DNA from: Pseudomonadota bacterium
Lineage (GTDB): Bacteria; Pseudomonadota; Alphaproteobacteria; Rhizobiales; Xanthobacteraceae
Assembly (NCBI GenBank): GCA_023422775.1
Contig: JAFAGM010000031.1
Span: 1-64,000 of the forward strand
Direction: 5' to 3'
DNA: 64,000 bases
Position 1 is the stretch's first letter; the number at the start of each line of letters is the position of its first letter. The position numbers were made by a program, and so were the translations under genes. Shown in pieces: positions 27,658 to 38,716 of this stretch. The notes beneath the pieces were generated by a model that made no database searches, was not told where the DNA came from, and saw only the letters and a list, made by a program, of their open reading frames with translations.

Positions 27658-28007
27658 CGCATCGCCTCTTCGCGCCCATCGGGCGGGTTTGATTGCCAGG
27701 TCACACCATCATATCGCATCCTGCCCGTCGATTGAAACCGTCAGCACAGGGGAACAGACGGTGGTCCGGCCGCCGCGTCATCCGCGGTTCTCAACTTTTT
27801 GCGACGTCCGGCAGAAAAAATCGCGTGAAGCGTGAAAAGTCAGTGAGGATCCAACGCTCACTCTTGCAATGCTGCAACACTCGCCGCGCGAATCGAGAAC
27901 CGAGCCATCCTGATGTGCGCTGATCGCTTGAATTTCAGATCGCGGACGCTCAAGATCAAATTTGCAAGCAGGCGACCCGGTATAACCGGCTGAGGGCGGG
28001 GCAATAC
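27658..28007. other. Gene-free divergent region
   Basis: 350 bases between the HerA-like gene and the remnant at 28008. It is AT-richer than average around 27790-27990 (CTCAACTTTTTGCGAC, AATTTCAGATCGCGG). I looked for EcfG, CtrA and ECF16-like motifs and found none, and see no hairpin followed by T. Short frames here have no ribosome-binding site and no recognisable sequence. Confidence 0.4.
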
Positions 28008-28079
28008 ATGAACGAATTGATTGGGCGGCTGGCCTCAAAGGCCAGCATCGATAGTGCTGTCGCGGAAAATACCATCTAA
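28008..28079 (+). pseudogene. N-terminal remnant of a small protein, possibly DUF2267-like
   Basis: An ATG preceded by a G-rich site (GAGGGCGGGG) opens a frame of 23 residues, MNELIGRLASKASIDSAVAE followed by NTI and stop TAA at 28077. I recall full-length Bradyrhizobium proteins that begin almost like this and continue for more than 100 residues. The stop cuts it off at the point where they go on with a hydrophobic stretch, and the rest appears to be deleted up to the DUF4332 gene. The segment also contains a perfect 8-bp hairpin (GCTGGCCT / AGGCCAGC). It could instead be a real tiny peptide. Confidence 0.4.
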
Positions 28080-28104
28080 GCACATTCATTTTTAATCGAT
28101 TATC

Positions 28105-28512
28105 ATGACATATCCCCTCTCGGCGATTGAAGGCTTGACCGCCTACTCCGCATCGAAACTAAAGTCGCAAGGCATCCGCACCACGGCCGCGCTGCTGGAA
28201 GCCGCCCGTACCGTCAAGGGGCGCAAGGCGCTCGCGGCGAAGACCGGGATCAGCGAACAGCAACTGCTCGAATGGGCGAATTTTTCCGACTACATGCGGA
28301 TTCCCGGGATGGGCAAGGCCAAGGTGGGCCTGGTACGCGCGGCCGGCGTCACCACCGTGCGTGAACTCGCGCTGCGCAATCCGTCGCGGCTGGCGCAGAA
28401 CATGAAGGACGTGAATAGCCGGCGCAAACTCGTCCGGGTTCTGCCGTCGGAAAGATCGGTCGAGCAACTGATCGAACAGGCGCGCAAGCTTCAGCCCAAG
28501 ATCAGCTATTAA
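28105..28512 (+). CDS. DUF4332 domain protein
   Basis: 135 residues starting MTYPLSAIEGLTAYSASKL. It has two helix-hairpin-helix-like segments (IEGLTAYSASKLKSQGIRTT and MRIPGMGKAKVGLVRAAGVT), as in DUF4332 proteins, which resemble the DNA-binding domains of topoisomerases or polymerases. The C-terminal helix is charged (VEQLIEQARKLQPK). Nucleic-acid binding is a reasonable guess, not shown. It is a single gene between the remnant and the folate genes. Confidence 0.85.
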   Translation: MTYPLSAIEGLTAYSASKLKSQGIRTTAALLEAARTVKGRKALAAKTGISEQQLLEWANFSDYMRIPGMGKAKVGLVRAAGVTTVRELALRNPSRLAQNMKDVNSRRKLVRVLPSERSVEQLIEQARKLQPKISY

Positions 28513-28632
28513 GGCAGCCTCAAGCGGAGGCCCGCCCCCGGACTTGAGAAGGCCGCAAGCGGGCCAGCCAACCGCCTGGTTGCCAGCGCCTGTCGCCTTG
28601 ACTCGCCAGCGCGGACCGCGCAAAGCCACCGC

Positions 28633-29490
28633 ATGATCGCAACCAAGCCCAGCCCTGCCGCGGCGACCGGTCCTGCCGGTCATTCGGTGCTGTCCGGGCT
28701 CTTGTCGAGGCCCTCCCCGGCCGTGATGGGCGTGCTCAATGTGACGCCGGATTCATTCTCGGACGGCGGACGGTTTGCCGCCCCCGAGCGGGCACTGACG
28801 CAAGCCAGGCGGATGATCGCCGAGGGCGCCGACATCATCGACATCGGCGCGGAATCCACCCGGCCCTACGGTTCGGAGCCGATTTCCGCGGACGAAGAAC
28901 TGGAGCGCCTGCAGGCGGTGCTGCCCGAGGTTGTGGCGCTTGGCATTCCCGTTTCGATCGACAGCATGAAATCGGGCGTCGTCGCCTGGGCGCTCGATCA
29001 CGGCGCCGCCGTCGCCAACGACGTCTGGGGCCTGCAGCGCGATCCCGGCATGGCAGGGCTTATCGCCGAGCGCCGCGTGCCCGTCATCGTCATGCACAAT
29101 CGCGAGCGCGCCGATCCTGCGATCGACATCATGCAGGATATCGCCGATTTCTTTGCGCGATCGCTCGAGATCGCATCCGGCGCCGGAATTGCGTTCGACA
29201 GGATCGTGCTCGATCCCGGCATCGGCTTCGGCAAGACGCCCCGGCAGAGCATGACCGCGCTGGCGCGCCTCGCCGAGTTGGAGTGCTTCGGACTGCCGCT
29301 CCTGGTCGGCGCATCGCGCAAGCGCTTCATCAGCACGGTGACGCCGTCGGAACCGCATCAACGTCTCGGCGGCTCGATCGCAGCTCATCTGGTGGCGGCG
29401 CAACGCGGCGCACGTATCATCCGGGCTCATGACGTCGCCGAGACTGTACAGGCGCTGCGCGTGGCAGCCGCAATCAGGGAACAGGAATGA
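28633..29490 (+). CDS. folP: Dihydropteroate synthase
   Basis: Joins 6-hydroxymethyl-dihydropterin diphosphate with p-aminobenzoate to give dihydropteroate in folate synthesis; it is the target of sulfonamides. 285 residues. The family motifs are GVLNVTPDSFSDGG near the N-terminus, the pterin-binding Asp/Asn blocks (DIGAESTRP, PVSIDSMKSGV, VVANDVWG), and GASRKRF near the C-terminus. It overlaps folB by four bases (ATGA), giving a folP-folB-folK operon. An N-terminal Ala/Pro-rich extension of about 28 residues precedes the core. Confidence 0.95.
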   Translation: MIATKPSPAAATGPAGHSVLSGLLSRPSPAVMGVLNVTPDSFSDGGRFAAPERALTQARRMIAEGADIIDIGAESTRPYGSEPISADEELERLQAVLPEVVALGIPVSIDSMKSGVVAWALDHGAAVANDVWGLQRDPGMAGLIAERRVPVIVMHNRERADPAIDIMQDIADFFARSLEIASGAGIAFDRIVLDPGIGFGKTPRQSMTALARLAELECFGLPLLVGASRKRFISTVTPSEPHQRLGGSIAAHLVAAQRGARIIRAHDVAETVQALRVAAAIREQE

Positions 29491-29858
29491 GCGATACGAT
29501 CTTCATCACCGGCGTCGTCATCCATGCCCGCCACGGCGTGATGGAGCACGAGACCGAAGTCGGGCAGCGTTTTGTCATCGATCTCGAACTTTCCGCCGAC
29601 CTCTCGGAAGCCTCGCGCACCGATCACCTCGCCGACACCGTGTCCTATGCCAGCGTGGTTTCGACCGCGACGGCGGCATTCAAGAACACCAACTACAAAC
29701 TGCTGGAGCGCGCCGCCGGCGCCGTCGCCGACGCGATCTTCGCGGCGTTTGCGCGCATCGACGCGGTCAAGGTCACGGTGCACAAGCCGCATGCGCCGAT
29801 CGCAGCAATCTTCGAGGATGTCGGCGTGGTGCTGACGCGCAAGCGGCCGTCGCCCTGA
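29487..29858 (+). CDS. folB: Dihydroneopterin aldolase
   Basis: 123 residues. Cleaves dihydroneopterin to 6-hydroxymethyl-dihydropterin and glycolaldehyde. Family features are the start DTIFITGVVIHARHGVMEHE, with the conserved Glu and His region, DTVSYASVVSTA, and the C-terminal KVTVHKPHAPI, with the catalytic Lys. Translation is coupled to folP by the four-base overlap, and folK starts two bases after its stop. Confidence 0.95.
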   Translation: MSDTIFITGVVIHARHGVMEHETEVGQRFVIDLELSADLSEASRTDHLADTVSYASVVSTATAAFKNTNYKLLERAAGAVADAIFAAFARIDAVKVTVHKPHAPIAAIFEDVGVVLTRKRPSP

Positions 29859-29859
29859 C

Positions 29860-30351
29860 ATGGCCAATGTCCTGATCGCGCTCGGCGGCAATGTCGGCGA
29901 CGTCCGCGCGACATTCAACAAGGCCATTTCCCATATCTGCGGCATGACGCAGGCCGCCCTGCTGGCACGGTCGTCGGATTACTCGACCCCGCCCTGGGGA
30001 AAGCAGGACCAGGCGCCCTTCACCAACGCCTGCATCGAGATCGAGACCAGCCTCGATCCGCACGCATTGCTGTTCACGCTGCACAAGATCGAGAAGAAGT
30101 TCGGCCGCGACCGCGCGCATGAGACCCGCTGGGGTCCCCGCACCCTCGACCTCGACCTGATCGCCTACGACGATGTCAGGCTCGACAAGCCGGAACTGAC
30201 GCTGCCGCATCCGCGGGCTTTCGAGCGCGCCTTCGTGCTGGTGCCGCTGGCCGAGATCGTGCCCGACCGTGTCATTGCGGGACGCCGCGTCACTGACGCG
30301 CTGGCGCAGCTTTCCACCGAGGGTATAAAGCGGCTGCCCGAGCTGGATTGA
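29860..30351 (+). CDS. folK: 6-hydroxymethyl-dihydropterin diphosphokinase
   Basis: 163 residues. Transfers diphosphate from ATP to hydroxymethyl-dihydropterin, the step between FolB and FolP. It starts MANVLIALGGNVGDV, with the conserved aromatic/charged loop (TPPWGKQDQAPFTNAC) and the signature RWGPRTLDLDLIAYD, whose Asp pair binds magnesium. It is the third gene of the fol operon, beginning right after the folB stop. The mutase gene follows 95 bases later in the same direction. Confidence 0.95.
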   Translation: MANVLIALGGNVGDVRATFNKAISHICGMTQAALLARSSDYSTPPWGKQDQAPFTNACIEIETSLDPHALLFTLHKIEKKFGRDRAHETRWGPRTLDLDLIAYDDVRLDKPELTLPHPRAFERAFVLVPLAEIVPDRVIAGRRVTDALAQLSTEGIKRLPELD

Positions 30352-30446
30352 CCGGAAAACGACCCGAAACAACCGTTTGGCTTGGCGGCCGCCCCGTGGC
30401 AATTTCGGTCCAAATACAAAGAGACGATCAGGGAACAGAAGGCTGG

Positions 30447-32315
30447 ATGACCCCCACCAATACCGATGAACTGACACTGGCGAAGGATTTCGCCCCGGCC
30501 ACCTACGAGGACTGGCGCAAGCTGGTCGACGGGGTGCTGAAAGGCGCGCCGTTCGAGAAGCTCGTCAGCAAGACTTCCGACGGATTGAAGATCGACCCCA
30601 TTTATCGTCGCGCGCGAGGTGCTGCGCCGGTCGCCGGGCGTGCCGCCGCCGCGCCCTGGCAGATCATGCAGCGGATCGATCATCCCGACGCGAAGGCGGC
30701 CAACGCGCAGGCCCTGCACGACTTGGAGAACGGCGCCACCGGGCTGAGCCTGGTGTTTTCAGGCGCCACCAGCGCCCACGGCTATGGGCTCGATCCATCG
30801 GCCGAAGCCGTCGCGCAGGTTCTTGAAGGCATCTATCTCGACGCCGGCATCGGCATCGAGCTTGAGATCGGTCCGCAGTCGCGGATGGCGGCCATCCACC
30901 TCGCCGAATACATCAAGGGCAAAGGCATCGATCCCGCCGCCTGCGATATCCGTTTCGGTCTCGACCCGCTCGGATCCTGCGCGGTGTGGGGCTCCAGCCC
31001 CTATAGCTGGGACGAAATCGTGCCCGCCCTCACCGGCGCGGTCGAGGGACTTGCCGCGATGGGCTTCAAGGGCCCGTTCGCCGCTGCCGACGGCCGGGTG
31101 ATCCATGATGCGGGTGGATCCGAAGTGCATGAACTCGCGTTCGTGCTGGCCTGCGGTGTTGCCTATCTGCGCGCGATCGAGCAGTCGGGCGTCGCGCTCG
31201 AAGAGGCGCAGGCGATGGTCTATGCGCGGCTTGCCGCCGACGCCGACCAGTTTCTGACGCTGGCAAAATTCCGCGCGCTGCGGCTGCTGTGGGCGCGGAT
31301 CGAACAGGCCAGCGGCCTGACACCGAAGCCGCTGTTCATCGCCGCCGATACGTCGTGGCGGATGCTGACGCAGCGCGACGCCTACGTGAACATGTTGCGC
31401 GCGACGATGGCGACCTTCGCCGCCGGCCTCGGCAGCGCCAACGCCATCACGGTGTTGCCGCACACACTGGCTGTCGGGTTGCCCGATCCCTTCGCCCGCC
31501 GCGCCGCGCGCAACACGCAACTGGTGCTGCTGGAGGAATCCAACCTCGCCAAGGTTTCCGATCCCGCGGCAGGCTCCGGCGGCATCGAAACGCTGACGAG
31601 CCAGCTCTGCGAAGCCGCATGGTCGCTGTTCCAGGAGATCGAGAAGGCGGGCGGCATTTTTGCAGCCCTCGAACAGAACCTGATCCAGAAAAAGGTCGCA
31701 GCGACCCGGGCCGCACGCGAGGCCAACATCGCCAAACGCCGCGACGTGCTGACCGGCGCCAGCGAATTCCCGAACCTGCACGAGGCTGACGTCGCCGTGC
31801 TCGATGCGAAGCCGGTGGTGCTGCCGGCCTATGGCGAAGCGAAGTTCAAATTCGATTCCCTGCCGCCGATGCGATTGGCCGCGCCGTTCGAGGCGCTGCG
31901 CGACAAGTCGGACGACAAGCTCAAGGCATCGGGCGCGCGGCCCAGGATCTTCCTCGCCAATCTCGGCACGCCGGCAGACTTCACGGCGCGCGCGACCTTT
32001 GCCAAGAGTTTCTTCGAGACCGGCGGCATCGAGGCGCTCGACACGCAGGGGTTTGCCGACCCGGCGGCGCTTGCCGCTGCATTCAAGGCTTCCGGCGCCG
32101 ACATCGCCTGCCTGTGCTCGTCCGACAAGGTCTATGCGGAACACGCTGCGCCCGCGGCAAAGGCCCTTCAAGCCGCCGGCGCCGGCCATATCTATATGGC
32201 AGGGCGGCCCGGCGAACAGGAGGCCCCGTTGCACGCAGCCGGCGTTGCCGACTTCATCTTCGCCGGCGGCGACGCACTCGCGATGCTGCAGGATGCCTGG
32301 CGGCGGATGGAGTGA
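30447..32315 (+). CDS. mutA: Methylmalonyl-CoA mutase small subunit
   Basis: 622 residues from the ATG at 30447 (MTPTNTDELTLAKDF). The small subunit is a catalytically inactive partner of the cobalamin-binding subunit in the conversion of (R)-methylmalonyl-CoA to succinyl-CoA. It retains the TIM-barrel part (IKIDPIYRRA-like region, RNTQLVLLEESNLAKVSDPA). The C-terminal domain lacks the DxHxxG cobalamin motif (it reads NLGTPADFTARATF), as expected. The frame is open to 30348, overlapping folK, but the inner ATG gives the family start. A GFA-family gene starts three bases after its stop and the large subunit 43 bases after that. Confidence 0.92.
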   Translation: MTPTNTDELTLAKDFAPATYEDWRKLVDGVLKGAPFEKLVSKTSDGLKIDPIYRRARGAAPVAGRAAAAPWQIMQRIDHPDAKAANAQALHDLENGATGLSLVFSGATSAHGYGLDPSAEAVAQVLEGIYLDAGIGIELEIGPQSRMAAIHLAEYIKGKGIDPAACDIRFGLDPLGSCAVWGSSPYSWDEIVPALTGAVEGLAAMGFKGPFAAADGRVIHDAGGSEVHELAFVLACGVAYLRAIEQSGVALEEAQAMVYARLAADADQFLTLAKFRALRLLWARIEQASGLTPKPLFIAADTSWRMLTQRDAYVNMLRATMATFAAGLGSANAITVLPHTLAVGLPDPFARRAARNTQLVLLEESNLAKVSDPAAGSGGIETLTSQLCEAAWSLFQEIEKAGGIFAALEQNLIQKKVAATRAAREANIAKRRDVLTGASEFPNLHEADVAVLDAKPVVLPAYGEAKFKFDSLPPMRLAAPFEALRDKSDDKLKASGARPRIFLANLGTPADFTARATFAKSFFETGGIEALDTQGFADPAALAAAFKASGADIACLCSSDKVYAEHAAPAAKALQAAGAGHIYMAGRPGEQEAPLHAAGVADFIFAGGDALAMLQDAWRRME

Positions 32316-32317
32316 GC

Positions 32318-32782
32318 ATGGCGGAGACCAGCAAACCGGTGCTGACCGGCGGCTGCCAGTGCGGCGCCGTTCGCTTTGCGCTGTCGGTACCGCCGCAGAA
32401 GATCAGCATCTGCCATTGCCGGATGTGCCAGAAGGCATCGGGCGCGCCGTTCGCCTCGCTGGCCGACATCGAGCACGAGCATTTCACCTGGACCCGCGGC
32501 AAGCCGGCGACGTTCCAGTCCTCCTCCATCGCCGAGCGCGATTTCTGCGCCGCCTGCGGCACGCCCCTCACCTACCGGCTGATCGGCGGCCCCCGGATCG
32601 AGATCATGACCGGCGCGTTCGACCGGCCCGACCGGGTGGTGCCGACGCGGCAATATGGAACCGAATCCCGGCTCGGCTGGGTGGTCGGCATCGCCAATCT
32701 GCCGAGCCAGACCACGTTGCAGAACTACGGACCGGAGAAGTTCGGCAGCATCGTCAGCCACCAGCATCCGGACCATGATTGA
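32318..32782 (+). CDS. GFA-family zinc protein
   Basis: 154 residues starting MAETSKPVLTGGCQCGAVRF. The glutathione-dependent formaldehyde-activating (GFA/CENP-V) fold is marked by three cysteine motifs that bind two zinc ions: GGCQCG, CHCRMC and FCAACG. Formaldehyde-glutathione activity is shown for only a few family members, so the substrate here is unknown. It sits between the two mutase subunit genes in the same direction, three bases after mutA, so it is almost certainly co-transcribed. Confidence 0.9.
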   Translation: MAETSKPVLTGGCQCGAVRFALSVPPQKISICHCRMCQKASGAPFASLADIEHEHFTWTRGKPATFQSSSIAERDFCAACGTPLTYRLIGGPRIEIMTGAFDRPDRVVPTRQYGTESRLGWVVGIANLPSQTTLQNYGPEKFGSIVSHQHPDHD

Positions 32783-32825
32783 GGGGTGGCGATCTCCGCC
32801 CGCCACATGTGCTAAGATGGGTAAC

Positions 32826-34982
<2,157 letters not shown>

Positions 34983-35121
34983 CTCGGCACGGGGCGCGCT
35001 CACGAAGCGTGCCATCGGCCTGCAATTGAATTGAGATGAGCGGTGTCGATGGAAGGGGGCACCGTGCAATCGTGCCGCAGTGCCCCCGGGCAGGACATCC
35101 TGATGTCGGATGCGTCAGGGC

Positions 35122-35289
35122 TCACGCGGCATCAAGGCCGGCGCTCTGCCGCAAATCTTCCAGCTCTGCTTCCAAGTCCATAACGATATCGTGGAGCAAA
35201 CGCGCCGCGAGTGGATCGGTCGTCTCCCGCTCCATCGCTCGATAGCGCGCCACCTGGTTTCTGCGCTCCTTCCAGTCGCTGTCAGTCAT
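35122..35289 (-). CDS. Small conserved protein of unknown function
   Basis: 55 residues from the ATG at 35289: MTDSDWKERRNQVARYRAME, then a helical acidic part (LLHDIVMDLEAELEDLRQ). It reads as a coiled-coil-forming helical peptide with no membrane segment. I recall similar short proteins in Bradyrhizobium. It is the only minus-strand gene between the mutase and the Tct genes, so it interrupts a plus-strand array. Confidence 0.6.
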   Translation of the reverse strand: MTDSDWKERRNQVARYRAMERETTDPLAARLLHDIVMDLEAELEDLRQSAGLDAA

Positions 35290-35628
35290 GTGAAGCCTCC
35301 CCATGCTCTGACCCCCAAGCGCGGGGCGCATTGGCTCCCCCAAATAAGGATTTATTGCGGCGCAGAAGCGGGAACCTGCGGCCGTATCGCCGCAAAAAAG
35401 CTCCGCGAGGGCCGGCGGAGAACGCCTCCGCAGTCGAGCGGGCTCTGAGCCACGGCGCTACGATCGGGCGGAGAGCGTCAGCGCGCGACGACGCTGAAGG
35501 CGAGCAAGGCGCGCTGCATATCCTTTCCGCATGCACGCCCAACGTCTTGCGACCAAAGCGCAAAGCCGCCTACAATGCCAACATCACAAGAGCGCCCGGC
35601 TCACGGGCGCCGCAGGGGAGGATCACCA
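35290..35628. other. Divergent region upstream of tctC
   Basis: 339 bases between the small minus-strand gene and tctC. The region around 35560-35620 (CTACAATGCCAACATC) and the site GGGGAGGATCACC before the ATG supply translation signals for tctC. No EcfG-type, CtrA or hairpin-T signal is visible. A minus-strand open frame at 35282-35563 is Arg/Ala-rich, has no recognisable start, and is not called. Confidence 0.4.
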
Positions 35629-36621
35629 ATGTCCAAAATTACGCGCCGCGCATTTGCGGCTTCATCCGCCGCGGCAGCGGCCGTCGCGGGTTTTGGGTTG
35701 AAGCCGGCTTCGGCGCAGGCCTATCCGGCGCGGCCGGTGACCGTGATCGTGCCATGGGGCGCCGGCGGCGGCACGGATGCGACCGCTCGCATCGTGGCAG
35801 CGCTGCTGGAGAAGGACCTCGGCCAGCCGTTCAACGTGGTCAACCGCACCGGCGGCTCCGGCGTCGTCGGCCATTCCGCGATCGCGACAGCGCAGCCCGA
35901 TGGCTACACCATCGGCATGCTGACGGTCGAAATCTCGATGATGCACTGGCAGGGACTCACCGAACTGACGCCGAAGAGCTACACGCCGCTCGGGCTCATG
36001 AACGAGGACCCGCCCGGCATCCAGGTCTCCTCCAGTTCGCCCTACAAGACCGTCAAGGAACTGGCCGACGCGATCAAGGCCGCGCCCGCCGGCAAGATGA
36101 AGGCCTCCGGCACCGGCCAGGGCGGCATCTGGCATCTGGCGCTGGTCGGCTGGATGCAGGCAATGGGATTGGCGCCGAACCAGGTGGCCTGGGTGCCCTC
36201 GAACGGCGCCGCGCCCGCGATGCAGGATCTCGCGGCCGGCGGTCTCGACCTCACGACCTGCTCGGTGCCGGAAGCGCGCGCGATCATCGAGGCCGGCAAG
36301 GCGCGCAGCCTCGCCTTGATGGCGAATGCCCGCAATCCCGCCTTCCCCAACGTGCCGACGCTGAAGGAAGCCATGGGCATCGACTATTCGACCGGCGCCT
36401 GGCGCGGCATTGCCGGCCCCAAGGGCATTCCGGCCGACGTCTCGGCGAAGCTGACCGCGTCGCTGAAGAAGGTCTACGACTCCAAGGAGTTCAAGGAGTT
36501 CATGAGCAACCGTGGTTTCGGCACCGTGTGGGGTGACGCCGCCGAATTCGCTACGTTCATGGACAAGGGTGACGCCCAGATGGGTGTTGCGATGAAGGCC
36601 GCCGGTCTCTCCAAGACCTGA
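35629..36621 (+). CDS. tctC: Tripartite carboxylate transporter, periplasmic binding protein TctC
   Basis: 330 residues. The start MSKITRRAFAASSAAAAAVA carries a twin-arginine-type signal (ITRRAFA) with cleavage near ASA-QA. The mature protein has the Bug/TctC features: YPARPVTVIVPWGAGGGTD, GHSAIATAQPDGYTIG, and the ligand-loop region PYKTVKELADAIKA. These proteins bind citrate or other carboxylates, aromatic acids or amino acids and deliver them to TctA/TctB. The exact ligand is not readable. It is followed by tctB (35-base gap) and tctA. Confidence 0.92.
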   Translation: MSKITRRAFAASSAAAAAVAGFGLKPASAQAYPARPVTVIVPWGAGGGTDATARIVAALLEKDLGQPFNVVNRTGGSGVVGHSAIATAQPDGYTIGMLTVEISMMHWQGLTELTPKSYTPLGLMNEDPPGIQVSSSSPYKTVKELADAIKAAPAGKMKASGTGQGGIWHLALVGWMQAMGLAPNQVAWVPSNGAAPAMQDLAAGGLDLTTCSVPEARAIIEAGKARSLALMANARNPAFPNVPTLKEAMGIDYSTGAWRGIAGPKGIPADVSAKLTASLKKVYDSKEFKEFMSNRGFGTVWGDAAEFATFMDKGDAQMGVAMKAAGLSKT

Positions 36622-36656
36622 TCGACCCACATCGTCGGAATCTGCGGAGCCGGTCC

Positions 36657-37145
36657 ATGCGTCTACCCGATCGCGTCACGGGATTGTTTCTCGTTGGCCT
36701 CGGCGCGGCCGCCGCCTATGGCGGCTGGCTGCTGCCGCCGGTGCCTGGCCAGCCGGTCGGCCCCAACGTCTTCCCGCTCGTGATCGGAACGGGCCTTGCG
36801 CTCTGCGGGCTCGCGATCGCGTTCGGGATCGGTCACTCCTTCGAGGAGGAAGAGGAACTTATCCCGGTGGAGGGCGAGCAGGCGAAGAAGCCGCCACCTA
36901 GCAGGCTCTATGGCTTGCGCGCCCTGCTGCCGCCGGCGCTGCTGCTGTTCTACGTGGCGGTGGCCGAACGGCTCGGCTTCATCATCACGGCGGGGCTGAT
37001 CGTTTTCGTCACGTCGACCGCGCTCGGGGCGCGGCCGAAGCTTTCGCTGCCGCTGGCCGTACTGGCGCCGATCGCCATCCACCTGATCTTCAGTAAATTG
37101 CTGCGCGTGCCGCTCCCGGCCGGGCTGCTGCCGATGCCGTGGTGA
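36657..37145 (+). CDS. tctB: Tripartite carboxylate transporter small membrane protein TctB
   Basis: 162 residues with four hydrophobic segments: VTGLFLVGLGAAAAYGGWLL, VFPLVIGTGLALCGLAIAF, LLPPALLLFYVAVAERL and LAVLAPIAIHLIFSKLL. This is the normal layout for TctB, the small inner-membrane subunit. An acidic loop (SFEEEEELIPVEGEQ) separates helices two and three. The gene stops three bases before tctA starts, so translation is probably coupled. Confidence 0.9.
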   Translation: MRLPDRVTGLFLVGLGAAAAYGGWLLPPVPGQPVGPNVFPLVIGTGLALCGLAIAFGIGHSFEEEEELIPVEGEQAKKPPPSRLYGLRALLPPALLLFYVAVAERLGFIITAGLIVFVTSTALGARPKLSLPLAVLAPIAIHLIFSKLLRVPLPAGLLPMPW

Positions 37146-37148
37146 CCG

Positions 37149-38663
37149 ATGCTCAACACCCTGTTTGAGGCGTTCGCGCTCATTTCCACCTGGGAAGTCA
37201 TCGTCGCGATGTTCGCGGCATCGGTCTATGGCCTCGTCATCGGATCGCTGCCCGGGCTGTCCGCAACGATGGCGACGGCGCTATTGGTCCCCGTCACCTT
37301 CTACCTGTCGCCGATCGCCGCGATCGCGACCATCGTCGCGGCATCCACGATGGCGATCTTCTCCGGCGACATTCCGGGCGCGCTGCTGCGGATTCCCGGC
37401 ACCCCCGCCTCGGCAGCCTATGCGGACGAAGCTTATGCGATGACGCGGAAGGGCGAGGCGGAACTGGCGCTCGGCGCCGGCGTCTGGTTCTCCGCCGTCG
37501 GCGGCATCGCGGGCACGCTCTCGCTGATGATCCTCGCGCCGCCGCTCGCCGAAATCGCGCTGTCGTTCTCGACCTTCGAATATTTCTGGCTGGCATTGCT
37601 CGGCCTGATGTGCGCGACGCTGGTTGCGCGCTCCTCGCCGGTGAAGGCCATCGCCAGCATGTTCATCGGCCTGCTCGTCGCCTGCGTCGGCATAGAGAAT
37701 CCGGGCGGCGTGCCGCGTTTCACGTTCGGAGTGACCGACCTGTTCGGCGGCATCGAGCCGATCCCGGCGCTGGTCGGCGTGTTCGCCGTGGCGCAGGTGA
37801 TGCGCGCGATGCTGACGCCGGAGCCGCCGCCGATCCCGAAGCGCAGGTTCGGGAGCATCATGGCGGGCCAGTGGAGGCTCACCAAAATATACCACTGGCA
37901 AATGACGCGCGGGAACATCATCGGCATCATCATCGGCGTGCTGCCGGGCGCCGGCGCCGACATGGCCGCCTGGGTCAGCTACGCGATGTCCAAGCGCTTC
38001 TCCAAGGAGCCCGAGAAGTTCGGCACCGGCCACGTCGAGGGCCTCGTCGAAGCCGGCGCCAGCAACAACGCCAGCATTGCATCCGGCTGGGTGCCGTCGC
38101 TGCTGTTCGGCATTCCCGGCGACACCATCGCGGCGATCGCGATCGGCGTGCTCTACATGAAGGGGCTCAACCCCGGACCGACGCTGTTCACCGAGAAGGC
38201 GTCGAGCATGTATGCGATCTACCTGATGTTCATCATCGCCAACATCATCATGATCCCGCTCGGCATCATCATGATCCGCCTGGCGAGCTACGTGCTGCGC
38301 GCGCCGCGTTCCAGCGTCATGCCTGTCATCATGCTGTGCTGCGCCGTCGGCTCGTTCGCGATCGGCAACAACATGTTCGGCGTCGTCACCGTCGCAGCCT
38401 TCGGGATCATCGGCTACGTCATGGAAGAAAACGGCTACCCGGTCGCCGCGATGGTGCTCGGCATCGTGATGGGCACCATGATCGAGCAGAGTTTCGTGAC
38501 CTCGCTGATCAAGTCCGACGGCAGCGTACTGCCGTTCTTCGAGCGGCCGATCGCGGCGATCCTGGCGGCCATGGCGATCGGCGCGCTGATCTGGCCGGTG
38601 CTGCTCTGGGGATGGCGGCGGTTCAAGCCGGCGTCGACCGCCACGGCCGCAACATCCCGCTAA
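37149..38663 (+). CDS. tctA: Tripartite carboxylate transporter large membrane protein TctA
   Basis: 504 residues with about twelve membrane segments. TctA signature stretches are SLPGLSATMATALLVPVTFY, GDIPGALLRIPGTPASAAYA and, in the second half, VLPGAGADMAAWVSYAMSKR and GIPGDTIAAIAIGVLYMKGL. The two GxxPG-type loops are the expected internal repeat. With TctB it forms the channel that takes up the substrate delivered by TctC, driven by an ion gradient. It ends the tct operon; meaB begins 53 bases later in the same direction. Confidence 0.93.
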   Translation: MLNTLFEAFALISTWEVIVAMFAASVYGLVIGSLPGLSATMATALLVPVTFYLSPIAAIATIVAASTMAIFSGDIPGALLRIPGTPASAAYADEAYAMTRKGEAELALGAGVWFSAVGGIAGTLSLMILAPPLAEIALSFSTFEYFWLALLGLMCATLVARSSPVKAIASMFIGLLVACVGIENPGGVPRFTFGVTDLFGGIEPIPALVGVFAVAQVMRAMLTPEPPPIPKRRFGSIMAGQWRLTKIYHWQMTRGNIIGIIIGVLPGAGADMAAWVSYAMSKRFSKEPEKFGTGHVEGLVEAGASNNASIASGWVPSLLFGIPGDTIAAIAIGVLYMKGLNPGPTLFTEKASSMYAIYLMFIIANIIMIPLGIIMIRLASYVLRAPRSSVMPVIMLCCAVGSFAIGNNMFGVVTVAAFGIIGYVMEENGYPVAAMVLGIVMGTMIEQSFVTSLIKSDGSVLPFFERPIAAILAAMAIGALIWPVLLWGWRRFKPASTATAATSR

Positions 38664-38716
38664 ACTCGAGGCCGCGCCCCCCTCGCCTGCCCGGCGCGGC
38701 CGTTGTAAAGCAGGGC

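Noticed and set aside
30352..30446. A cobalamin riboswitch before mutA
   Set aside because: The 95-base gap is too short for one and lacks the conserved B12-box sequence.
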